Of a stretch of 64,000 bases of DNA, positions 22,780 through 32,874 are shown piece after piece. Each line of letters begins with the position of its first letter. Within the stretch, counting starts at the first letter, position 1. The translations under genes and the position numbers were made by a program. Below the pieces are notes generated by a model that saw nothing but the letters and a program-made list of their open reading frames with translations, made no database searches and had not been told where the DNA came from. Source of the DNA: Phytophthora hibernalis (Eukaryota; Oomycota; Peronosporomycetes; Peronosporales; Peronosporaceae); NCBI GenBank assembly GCA_012656075.1, contig JAAKBF010000061.1:124001-188000 (forward strand). The letters are read 5' to 3'.

Positions 22780-25700
22780 ATGGGCATGGCGCTGGAGCAG
22801 CTCTTGGTGCGCGTCTCGGATGCGCCGGAGGTCTCTCCCAACAGCGAGACGTGTGTGCAACAGGTGGCGCGTGTCTGTGGCCTCGCAGCAGCTCCGTATG
22901 AGGACGACAGCAAGCTCTGCACGCTCTCAGGCTTCGTGGACACCAAGCAGCAATTGGCGGTTGCTTGTCTGCTGCACTGGCAGCTACTGCAGGCCAAGGA
23001 GAGCGGTGCCAAGGTCTCTGTGAGCGACTCGGCCATGGGCACGAGCTTCTCACTGGCGGAGCTGCTCAACTGTGTCAAGACGGCTCTGAAACACCCGAGG
23101 CTGGTGCTGTGCACGTGTTGGATGCCGCTGCATTCTTCAAGGAGGTGCTGGGACAAGAGGAACAAGACACGAATGTGCAGATTCTGGACTGCCGAGAGCA
23201 GAAGGAGTTCCTGGGTCTTGCTAGTGGCAAGGAGGTCTCGGGACACCTTGATGGTGCAACGAATGTGCCGTTTGCATACATCTTTATGGAAGATAGTGCT
23301 GCTGGGGATGCGGAGAAGGAGGATCAAGTCCCTGTCGTTGACAAGAATGGCGAAGGAGCGTTCCTGTTGTCGGCGGAGGAGCTGCGGGATGTGTTCGAGG
23401 TGAATGGCATTGATCTGGAGCGACCCGTTGCAGTTGTGGCGAGTGTACCGGCAGAAGCAGCAGCGGTTGCAACTGCGTTGCTGCTGGCGGGTCAACGCGC
23501 CTGGATCGCGTTCTGCGCTGAGGCACTAACAGACGCACTGGTGGCCTCTCTTCCATCGTCGTATACGGCAGACATTTTCCACCAAGACACATTGGTATTC
23601 AAGGACGATAAGGGCGGATTTGACCTCTCGCCGTTGTTGGAAGAAAGCAGCGCAGCTGGAGATGTAGACACAAAGGAGGCGCAAGAACTAGAAAAGGCCT
23701 ACACTGAAGAATTGAGCGGCAAGGGAAGCAAGAAGCGCGGCGATGCCGGTGCAGAAGAAGAGGAGGAGAAAGTGGAAGAGATCGTGTGGATTAAGAATGG
23801 TCGCCGCTTCTTCGACATGCCGTCACCTGTCAACAAGGCCGAATTTCTGGATGCATCGCGGACTATTTTCCGTGTGGTGTCATTCGTGCTGGCACCTTTC
23901 GGATTCCCGCATCGTTGCGCAAGAAGCGCTCGCTGCAGGAAGTTAAAACACAATGTGGATCACTCTTCCAAGATGTGATCGAGGTATGCTCGGACCTCAT
24001 CTACCGAGAAAAGGAGATTAATGAAGGTGCCATGGCTATGAGCGTGCACAAATGGGTGGAAGTGAAGCATGATCACGAGTGCACTGCGCAGGTAAAGGCA
24101 ATCAACGATATTTGGGAGGTGCTTTACACACCACCTGCCGTGGTAGAAGTACCAGACCTCACTGAGGACCACGTGCTCGAGCTCGCAACCCAATTGGAGG
24201 AGAAGGTGCGCGAGCTAGTAAGCCAGCGTACGCCATGGGCATTCGACACCGTCTATGAGGAAGAGGAAGATGAGGGATCTGTGAATGAAGACGATGATTT
24301 CGACATGCAAGAGGAAGTAATCGATCTGGACGAGGATGAGTTTAGTGAGGGGAGAAGGAGAAGGAGGAAGAGACTTCGTACAACGGAGGGGGAAATACCG
24401 CCGAGACAACGGAAGATGATACTGACATTGATGAAAGCGAATCCACCAGCCAGGAAGATACCGTCGATGGCGTTGAAGCTGTCAACAAGGAAAGGGATAA
24501 CACGGAAAAGGAGGGAAATGCCACTAAGGAGAATGGTAACATCAAGGAGAAAGATGCTACGACGCAGGAAGTTACCGATAAAGAGGATACCGCTGCCAAG
24601 AAAGATGTCAGAACATCGGAGTCCATTTATGAAAATGCTAGCAAGACCACTGCTACAGAAACTGCAACTGAAGAGGAAGACACCAAGAGTGAAATGCCTC
24701 CTTCCCAGGAGCGACCAGAGCCTTTGGATAAGCTTGCGGAGAGTTGGAAACACATGTACCCAAGCGTCATTTACGCTCTGGGCTTCATCCCACAGGATGT
24801 GGAGGCAAACCACAAAAAGCTGAGCACGCTTCAGATCAAGTCATTTATCCAGGCTGTTGCGGAGGCTTCGTGGGATGTCATTAAGGATGAACCAAAGGAA
24901 CTCAGTCAGGTGGAGTTCCAGGCACTCTGCGAGACGGTGAACGGTGAAAAACGGGAGCAGCTAATGGACCGTGCTGTGGAGGCGGAGAAGTCGCTGTATG
25001 TTCTCAGGCACTTCCTAACGCGCTCGCTGAAAACCGACGATTCTCTTGCTGACAAGCTGGTTGGTGTTCGCGAGGCTGTGCTAGATGGAGACATTCGCCG
25101 GCGGTCGGGACGCAACCAAGTCGCCCTCGCTGCGTACTCCAAGGCTTTCGAATATTTGCCGCTTTACCATAAGGACTTGGAAACGCGGTGGTAGGACGTG
25201 CTAGGTGCTTCCAGGACATGAGTGAGTTGGGCCGGGCGAAGACAGAGGCGCTACTTGCACTCAAGTTAAACCCATATAGTGTCGGCGCATACGAGTGCCT
25301 GGGAAGTGTTGCGGAGAAGACCGGACACCCGAAGGATGCCATGCAGCACTACGTGACGTCTTTCATTCTGGACGGCTCGCGCTCCCGGAGCACGCGGAGT
25401 CCATCGACCGTGCGTCGCGTCTTGTGGGCCGACAGGTAGCGAAGGCTTTGTTCGCTGATATGAAGAAGGTACATGAGCTGCCATCCTCGTGGCTGGTAAA
25501 CAGCTACTTTGAGTCGTTCGAGCACGACGCGGATTATGCCGCGCGTGTGCCATTCGATATCGCCAAGAAGGAAGATGTCGAGCAGGCAGACCTGGATGCG
25601 ATTACGCTTTTGCACCGTGCGATTCACTATAAGCGCACCAAGAACTACGGCGACGCACAACGCGACATATGGGCGCTTGTGGCCAAGGACATGGAGGCTG

Positions 25701-26540
25701 AGGGGCTCACTGTTGAGGACCGCGCTTTGGCGCTAAACCTCCAGGCCTCGCTACTCTACGTTGCGGGTGACGTACACACAGCTGTGGTGGTTATTAGCAA
25801 GAGTCTGGATCTTCAGCCGACGCTGGTGAACTCGCTGGTGAAGAAGGGTGGATTTCAGCGGAGCTCGGTGAGACGGACGAGGCTACGTCTTGCTTCTCCG
25901 AGGCCATGGAGCTGGACCCGAACGAGGCAGATGTGCACCTACACTTGGGTCAGATGGAGCTTCTCGACGGCAACTACTACAAGGCTTCTCAATGTCTTCG
26001 TCGCTGCATCTCCCGGTCAGATGCACTGCCAGTTACCCACGTGTCGTACGGCATGGCGCTGTACAAGAGTGGTTCGACGTACCAAGCAAGGACGTGTTCG
26101 AGGAGGCCTCGAAGACATTCCCGGAGTCCGCGGAAGTGCATCTGTTCCACGGTGAGGTGCTGGCCGACCAGGGTAACTACGCCGACGCTATGCGTCACTT
26201 CCTGACTGCATGGGAGTTGTCGCCGGAGTGTCCACTGCCGTTCCTGAACGCTGGCCGTGTCTACGTGGGTACGAACGACCCGATGCGAGCCATCGCGCAC
26301 TTCAAGCAGGCGCTGGAGGTGGACCCTCGCTGCAGCTCAGCTCATCTGGACATTGCTCAGGTGCTCTTTGCGCAGGGCCGCACAACCGAAGCGTTCAAGC
26401 ACTTCGAGATAGCTGCGTCCTGCTGCCGTTTCTTGCCCGAGGTGGAGGAGGTCTGCGCGTGCCAGGAGATGGCCAAGATGCAGCTCAAGGTCACGGAGAT
26501 CCTGGGCGTCGAGCTGCGCCACATCATGCGGTCCAAGTAG
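22780..26540 (+). CDS. Rhodanese-like / acidic linker / TPR (TOM70-like) protein, one long intronless frame with seven apparent -1 slips
   Basis: The coding path moves through frames in the constant order expected if single bases were lost (near 23,090, 23,905, 24,350, 25,194, 25,372, 25,855 and 26,080), with no stop that the neighbouring frame does not bypass. The N-terminal third contains a rhodanese-like domain resembling the second half of mercaptopyruvate sulfurtransferase (VQILDCREQKEF, GHLDGATNVPFAYIF, EELRDVFEVNGIDLERPVAVVAS). The catalytic Cys loop (CGSG in active enzymes) reads VASVPAE, so it should be inactive. A Glu/Asp/Thr-rich linker follows near 24,250-24,700. The C-terminal half carries TPR units arranged as in the mitochondrial import receptor TOM70 (ELDPNEADVHLHLGQ, PESAEVHLFHGEVLADQGNYADAM, FLNAGRVYVGTNDPMRAIAHFKQALEVDPRCSSAHLDIAQVLF). 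No N-terminal membrane anchor is seen. It could be two genes, but no stop, start or intron border supports a split. Confidence 0.6.
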
Positions 26541-26604
26541 GAGGACGACATGGCTACATGTTGCTGACGTACACCTGCAAATAAATCTGTCAGTTGTCAA
26601 CATC

Positions 26605-26985
26605 ATGGCTAGAGGAGAGCACCAAGCGTTTACGTTCGCCACCATCGTGAGTCTCGCGGGTGGCACCGGATACGTGATGAAGCGCCATGTCCCATCGCTC
26701 GTGGGTGGCATGGCATTAGGTGTCGGCTTCCTGGGCGCCGGCCTGCTCGTGCTCACGGACACCATCACGGATCACCACTTCGAGCACGGCACGTCGCTGG
26801 CCATGTCGGGAATCATTGCGGCCGTCATGGGCCGGCGTGCGGTGTTCACGGGGCTGCGCGCTCCGGCACTCGTCGCCACGGCAGGAGCGCTCTCGGCAGG
26901 CTACCACGGACACCAGCTCAGCAACCCACCGCGCAAGATGCGCTACATCCCAGGAACGCCGCCCGTGCCCAGCAGCTACGACTAA
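26605..26985 (+). CDS. TMEM14-family small membrane protein (copy 1)
   Basis: 126 residues with four hydrophobic segments. TMEM14 proteins sit in mitochondrial or plastid envelopes; TMEM14C imports a haem precursor in animals and plant FAX proteins move fatty acids. The family pattern is visible: a short N-terminus, a Gly-rich first segment (VSLAGGTGYVMKRHVPSLVGGMALG), a polar loop, and a third segment with the MG.R motif (AAVMGRRAVFTG). The tail is Pro-rich and ends PSSYD. No frameshift is needed. It lies 64 bp after the TPR gene stop and is followed by a second TMEM14 gene in the same orientation. Confidence 0.8.
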   Translation: MARGEHQAFTFATIVSLAGGTGYVMKRHVPSLVGGMALGVGFLGAGLLVLTDTITDHHFEHGTSLAMSGIIAAVMGRRAVFTGLRAPALVATAGALSAGYHGHQLSNPPRKMRYIPGTPPVPSSYD

Positions 26986-27292
26986 GGAGCTTCGATCAAG
27001 CGGATTGTTTTGTATCTGACGAGCGAGTAAGTACCACCTCTATCGTTAATGAAAAGCTAAAGTGCAATAATATGGTGTCTTCATTGGCGTCAGCTTCCAA
27101 CTCGAACACCTTCGCGTCCGCACATTTGCGCCGTTGAAGTCGAGACCTATGTGAGCGCATAATATGCTGTAAGTCAGGTATGTGGCGGAATAAACACCAC
27201 TGTACCAGTGTACCATCAGTGCGTAATCCAGATTTCGCTTGTCAACGATACCGGTAGCAACTCGCAGAGCTCATTTCGAGACTCTCTTGTCT

Positions 27293-27614
27293 ATGGCGCA
27301 CCACCCGACGTTCACGATGGCCGGCCTGTTGGCGGCGGGCGGCATCTTCGGCTACCTCAAGACCAAGAGCGTTCCGTCGCTGGTGGCGGGCGTGACGCTG
27401 GGCGCGGGCTTCGGCGTGGCGGGTTTCCTGCTGCAGAAAGGCGAGATGACCAACGGCCACGGCGTGGCGCTGCTCGTGTCCACCGTCACCATGGGATCTA
27501 TGGGTGTGCGCTGTACGCACCAAGAAGCCTCTTCCTGTGACAATCGCGTCTCTCGGAGCGCTGTCGTCCGCGTACCACGCACAGCGCTTCACCGAGTGGA
27601 TCGGCCAGGAGTAA
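27293..27614 (+). CDS. TMEM14-family small membrane protein (copy 2)
   Basis: The start MAHHPTFTMAGLLAAGG at 27293 was chosen because family similarity begins there; an upstream in-frame Met at 27239 exists. Residues GGIFGYLKTKSVPSLVAGVTLGAGFG and TMGSMGVR line up with the first copy. After GVR the reading must move to the frame VRTKKPLPVTIASLGALSSAYHAQRF, ending at 27612-27614. Alignment to copy 1 places one missing residue there, so two bases (GC in a CGCGC context near 27,511) appear lost. About 107 residues when restored. A TACCGGTA palindrome lies 37 bp before the start. Confidence 0.72.
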
Positions 27615-27747
27615 CAGATCAAGAAGACCTCATCGGCCTCCTGTGTTCGACATTAATGAAGTGGTGGATGTTCTTTTGATGTTGCTTGATGTAGTTGTGT
27701 TAAGGTCCACGTACTCTATGTCATGGATGAAGACTGTTGTTGTCTAT

Positions 27748-30700
27748 TTAGACCGCGGTGCTCTGCACTGACGAGACGCAGGCGGCCAGCATGTCTTCGA
27801 ACATGACGCCGGTCATGTTTTTGGTCAGGTAGATGGTATCCGCGACTCCTGAGGAGCCGTCGGGGGAATTAGCAAGGCCGTCCTTCACGCCGGGGAGAAG
27901 GAGATTTCCACGCGGAACCGGTCTTCGCTGTCCTCCGGTAACGACGGGGTTTCAAAGACACGGATCACGATGTGCGCGAGGTAGTTGATCTCAGCGACAC
28001 GGTCAATGCACGCCGACTGCTGTCCGAAATGAGCTTGGACGCGCGGAAGACGTACTTGCGCTGGATCATGTGGTCGTTCACGCTGATGCCCATGCGCTTG
28101 AGGATCTCGTTACTGAACTTCTCCTGCTCGAGCGAAATATCGTACTCGTCATCCTCGCCGCCATGCTTGTGCCGCGCGCGCCACGACGGGCACTGAAAAC
28201 GCAGCACATTGAGCAGCGTATGCAGATGGCTCTCGCTCGTGAAGTAGAGGCGCGTTCGAACCTGGGTGCCTGGGCTCTTGATTCGCAGTTCTTTCGCGTA
28301 AGATGGGTCCAAGCGATATCCGTGGTGCTCGATATCCTGGTCGGCGATGTCGCCTACTGCACCGTCTTCTGCGGCATCGCCATTTGATCCACCAAAAAGA
28401 CTTCTACTACTCGATGATGACTCCTCCTGGTCATTGACATTCATTACTGTCACGATATCGGCCCGAATCTTAGCGCACAGGGCCTGTGAGACTCGGTTGC
28501 CAATTGATTGCTTTTCAGCAACATCCATGCCGTATTCCTGCGAGACGTAACATCCTGCCAGCGCCTCAGCAAGTACAAAGAGCTCGTTACCGCACTTCCA
28601 ACCAACGTTCGAGTTGTGAAGCAAGTCATACTTGATACAATCATGAATATCCGGAATTTTGCTCAGGTCAAAGTCTCCGTCTTCGTCGAGTAGAAGTCGC
28701 GGAAGATCTTGTCCCAACGCTCAAACATCAGCGAGAATGTTTCACCCATGTACAACGGCGTTGTTTCGTCAGACTCTGCAGACATACCAGGCGAAACAAT
28801 CGAAAGTCAGAATCACAACATTGCGCCAGAAAATCGACTGAACCAACTCACGCTTATCTTGTACACGCTCCGCGATCTCAGTCCTGAGTTTGCGAACCAG
28901 CTCCAGCAGGCGAACCAACGCCTCTTTCGGATTCTTTATGATTTCCAAAGCCTGAAGGATAGACTCCGTCTTCAGTGGTGCTATTGCAGCCTTCATATCT
29001 TCTAGGGACGAGTAATCACGCTGTAGCAATGTCCTCAGCTTCGTCTTTGTAGTTTGCATTTCCTCGGTAGCATCAGCTTGTCCAGAGTGATCAAGCATCT
29101 TATTGGCATCTACACGCATAAAAATAACGTTATCTTATGAGCAACGCCGCGAACTACTGCATACCCACACGAATATAGCTTACCTCTTCCAAGTGTGGTG
29201 ACCAGACTTACGAGGATTGGAGTAAGATCCCCTCTAGTTCAGAAACCCTTTGCGAAAGCAGCCGCAGTCATCTGAACGCGGCCTTCGTCCGATGTGAAGA
29301 TCTTCAGATCGTGACGGAAGGTTGAGTGCAGGCGCAACAAACCACCCTCTTCCACTTCAACAGGGTACAAGCTATTGCGAAACGACTGTCCCAACTCCTC
29401 TCCCTGCTGCTTACCTCGTTCGGTGAGGTCACCTCCCACTTCAAGATCATGAGAACCTTGGGTTTTTCTGCTTTTTCGGGGTCTTCAGCAAATGCAGCTG
29501 CAGCAGTAGCATAACTTTTGTGCGGCTTAAACTGCACCTTTCGGTTAATGCCAGCAAATTTCCATCGCTCCAACACTCGCTTCATCTGCAACAACTTCTC
29601 AAAACTGTCACCGCCTTCAACCTCCCACACGGCGTCTTTAGAGCCAACACCGGGGCGTATGCCTTGATAAGGCTGCGCACGAGGTCAAGCAGTTCCTGAA
29701 GATCCGCGACAGCTTTAACCTTGACCTCATCATACTTGCCTTCACTGCGCCGCTTTTCATAGAAGTCGACCAGGTCTCGCTCCCATACAACAGTCTTGAG
29801 TTTCTGTTTGGGCGTGCGATCACCATGACGGACCACAGCGATCACACAGCGTAACTCTTCCCGATTATCATCGTCCGGCAGCAAGCCTGCGCTGCTGGCA
29901 CTAGCGACACTCGATTCTGAGGCATCCGAGCCCGAGCTAGGACGCGTATGCTCACGCCAGTCTTGCCCTCCGGTGATGATGCTGGGCTCCGTGGCGTACT
30001 GCGGACACATCTGCGTACCCATAGACGTTAGTGAGTTGGCACGACGTTGACGAAAGTACCTCGAACGCAGTGCCGACACCAAGTAATTGTGCAAGATGAG
30101 CCCGCAATCATCGTAATATTTCTTCGAGTTCTTGACGAAACTCCAACCGTTCACGTCGCACACAAAGGAGCTGCCACGGACACGCAGTAGGTCAAAGCCG
30201 CACACCGTCTGATGCACCGCCAGACACACTTTCCTCGCCATCTCCTTCTCAGTCGAGTTCAAGATGACTGGGTAGCGCACTTCCTTCCCGGCCGAGTCGC
30301 GCACCACGCGGCCATCGAGCACCGGCGACTTGCGCGCTTCTGCGTGGCCGTAGCTCGAGCCCACCGTGTACACCTTCACATCCGTCCCCTGTGTATTAAG
30401 GAATTCCTCATAGATATACGATCCGTCTCTGCGGACGTGGTTGACGTCCGGGTAGAATTCGCTGGAGCGGTCCCCCACCTTCCGAAAGAGGCGTTTGCTG
30501 CCTCCACCGGCACTCGTCGGGTAGTAAATGTAGACGTTGTGGTCCTCTGCGTCCGCGGGTTTCTCCACGAACGGCTTGTTGATGCGCACGCCGTTGATCT
30601 CGACGTAGTTGTCGTGCTCCTCCAGCTCGTCCTGCTTCCCTCCAGGCAGGTCGCGGTTCACGATCACGTGTCTAGGTACCTGAATTCCGTGCCGCGTGAG

Positions 30701-31203
30701 CAGCGCGTAGACCTTGCGGCGGTCGAACAGCACGTGCTGCATGCCCAGTTCGTTCACCAGCACGGGCCGCACGCGGCGCACGTACTCCTCGGCCTTGGCC
30801 AGTGGGAAACCTGTCGAGTAGAACGAGATGAGCGCGTCACAGGCAGGCCACGCCTCCACGGGGCGGTTGAGGATCGTGTCGTCGTCGAACACGAACACGT
30901 CGAACTGCCGCTTCTTCTCCAGGCGGCGCAGGATCTCCCGCATGGGCTTGGACCGCGTCTTCTTCTCCATGGCGCACACTCCCACGACGTACTTGGACAC
31001 GCCCGGGGTGGAGAGCATGGCGGAGACACGGGCGGAGGCGGAGGCGTCACGGGGAGCGACTGTGTGCGCTCCATGGGGGAAAATGCAGAGTGATGGTCTC
31101 TGAGGTTGACGCGGGGAAGGTGAGCCTTTACTGCAGCATCAACTGGTGGCGACGATGGATCAAAGGCAAAGTGTTGGGACAAGAACGCTGGGGATTTGCG
31201 CAC
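27748..31203 (-). CDS. VIP1: Diphosphoinositol pentakisphosphate kinase (PPIP5K/VIP1)
   Basis: VIP1 enzymes make 1-diphospho-inositol pyrophosphates (InsP8) and carry a second, phosphatase-like domain. The N-terminal ATP-grasp kinase is clear: VVGVCAMEKKTRSKPM, FDVFVFDDDTILNRPVE, INKPFVEKP, YIYYPTSAGGG, IYEEFL and FDLLRV...DVNGWSFVK. The histidine-acid-phosphatase-like domain follows with RHGDRTPKQK, WEVEGGDSFEKLLQMKRVLERWKF, a KIFTSDEGRVQMTAAAFAKG block and RTRLYFTSESHLHTLLNVLR. Introns are at about 29,183-29,115 and 28,849-28,780. Five or more single-base losses are inferred (31,0xx; near 29,630; 29,440; 29,230-29,245; about 28,690; about 27,900), the last restoring the C-terminus MFEDMLAACVSSVQSTAV. 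The start at 31203 gives a short Pro-rich leader. The order and spacing of domains match the family closely. Confidence 0.92.
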
Positions 31204-31478
31204 GAGCTAAAAATAACCGGGTCCATTTTAGTCTGAGGCGGCTTCAAGGTGACTGACCAACCAAGTCGCAGGCTTCAAGGCTGACAGCTTGATGGATGGC
31301 GGGTTGTCATTTGCGTCTCTATTCATGCTAGCGTTGCTCTATTCAGGCTAACGTTGCAATTTTGCTTTGGAGGAGATGTTCGATTTCGTTCGCGTTGCAG
31401 GCGAATCTCGTTTGACGGCGTTGCAAATCGATTGACAGGTCCGACTTAAGCGGTTGCTGGTCGTATCGAAGAGACGCG
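31204..31478. promoter_or_regulatory. Divergent promoter region (VIP1 / coiled-coil gene)
   Basis: 275 bp between two divergent starts. A 21-bp direct duplication occurs near 31,318-31,360 (CTAGCGTTGCTCTATTCA against CTAACGTTGC after a second TATTCAGG). Nothing else stands out. Confidence 0.3.
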
Positions 31479-32450
31479 ATGTCTATCGACAGCGACGATG
31501 AAGGGCGAGTGCAGCTTGAGCTGGCGGCGCAAGTGCGCGCGTTGCGCGGGAAGTTGCGCGTCCGAGAGCAGGAGGTGGCGGCTATGCAGGACGAGGTGGC
31601 GGCGGTGACGACGCAGCTCCGCGAGACGTCGGACGAGCTCGAGTGCCGCATGAGCTTCGTGGGCGACGCGATGACGCAGATCGGGGACCTGCAGGCGCAG
31701 GTGGCGGAGGCCAAGCGCAGCATCTTGACGCGCGAGATGCAATTACACGACGGCCAGCAGCGCGAGAAGGCGCTCGAGGCGGCGCTGCAGGGTAAAGAGA
31801 AGCAGAGCGAGCACTGGGAGCGCGAGTTTCACCGCGTGGACCGCGAACTTTCAGCGCAAAAGACTGCAGAACGTGACCTCAGTGGCGAACTTGAGGCGAA
31901 AGCCGACGACGTGCGTGCCTGGAAGGCCAAGCTACACACTGTCATGACGTCGGTGGACGAGCTCAAGCTGCAGAACGTCAATTTTCGCGCGAAAGAACGC
32001 GAATTGGTGGCCGCATTGCGACAGCATGTGGAGGCTGCGGAGGCTGCTCAGCGGTCGTGGAAAACGCGGCTGGCGAAGCGCGAACTGAAGCTTGAGACGC
32101 TTCGACGACAGTGTCAGGATCGACAAGAGGAACTAGAACGTGTCGAGAGTGAGCGGATACAGGAGAACGAGGAGCGCGAACGGGACAAACACGATTTCTC
32201 GGAGCAGCAACTGGACAAGCAGAAGCACTTGGTTGCACTGCGAGAAAAAGTAGGCAAGTTGACTGCCGTCGTGGAGAAGGCGCAAGCGAAAGAGCAGCTC
32301 TTTAAACGAGAGATCTTCCGGTTGCGCGAAGACCTTTGCAGAGTGAATCCCAGCGAGAGACTGAGCATCGACGTCAAGAGCAGCTCAGAGAGGGAAAGGA
32401 GAGGGAGGTGGCCTTCATTTGGCAAAAATACGTCGAAATCATGCCCTTAG
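31479..32450 (+). CDS. Long coiled-coil protein of unknown function
   Basis: 323 residues in one uninterrupted frame, rich in Glu, Arg, Lys, Gln, Leu and Ala with heptad spacing from about residue 10 to 280, so an extended parallel coiled coil is expected. There are no membrane segments, Cys clusters or recognised domains. The last 30 residues become Ser/Arg-rich; an alternative reading after about 32,385 gives REVAFIWQKYVEIMPLAEE, which looks more protein-like, so the C-terminus may be affected by a base loss. It may be a cytoskeletal, basal-body or tethering protein, but that is a guess from composition only. Confidence 0.6.
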   Translation: MSIDSDDEGRVQLELAAQVRALRGKLRVREQEVAAMQDEVAAVTTQLRETSDELECRMSFVGDAMTQIGDLQAQVAEAKRSILTREMQLHDGQQREKALEAALQGKEKQSEHWEREFHRVDRELSAQKTAERDLSGELEAKADDVRAWKAKLHTVMTSVDELKLQNVNFRAKERELVAALRQHVEAAEAAQRSWKTRLAKRELKLETLRRQCQDRQEELERVESERIQENEERERDKHDFSEQQLDKQKHLVALREKVGKLTAVVEKAQAKEQLFKREIFRLREDLCRVNPSERLSIDVKSSSERERRGRWPSFGKNTSKSCP

Positions 32451-32874
32451 CAGAGGAGAGCTGCCGCTACCGGTAGGCAACCTGCCAGTTTGAACGAGCT
32501 CTAAGGTTTTGATTGTCATTGCAGTGTTGTTGACTTTGATCATTTAAGATAGAACTGGAGGATCAAGATGTCGAGAGACGTCACCGTACGAGTTTGGAGC
32601 AAGGTGATCGGGCAAATATTATTAATAGTGGTTTCGAGCGTGCAAGGGTCTCAAAAATAGCTGCAGCAAGAGCGATTTGCCATGGCTGTCTGTGCGCTGT
32701 GCTATCTAGGGAGAAGGCGCTTCAATAGACTACAGCGGAAGCGTGAAGGCGCCGTGGTGGAATTAGGACGCGGCGGAAGAGGCTCGCCTAGTTGGCGTGT
32801 GGGGCTTTCGCGCACCAGGGGATGAAGAGTCCCTAGTGTGATCCAGTCCGCCGCTTTACAAGACGTCCTTCAGA
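32451..32874. other. Intergenic stretch before the PPP4R4-type gene
   Basis: 424 bp with no convincing ORF and one TACCGGTA octamer at 32469-32476. It should contain the 3' UTR of the coiled-coil gene and the promoter of the PP4 regulatory gene. Confidence 0.4.

Noticed and set aside
24253..24813. Hydrophobic minus-strand ORF of 186 codons
   Set aside because: It is the complement of the Glu/Asp-rich linker; acidic codons read backwards give Ser/Leu/Phe and mimic membrane segments.
30212..31093. 293-codon plus-strand ORF opposite VIP1
   Set aside because: It is an antisense shadow of the conserved ATP-grasp domain; its His/Arg/Val-rich composition reflects the GC-biased codons of the real strand.
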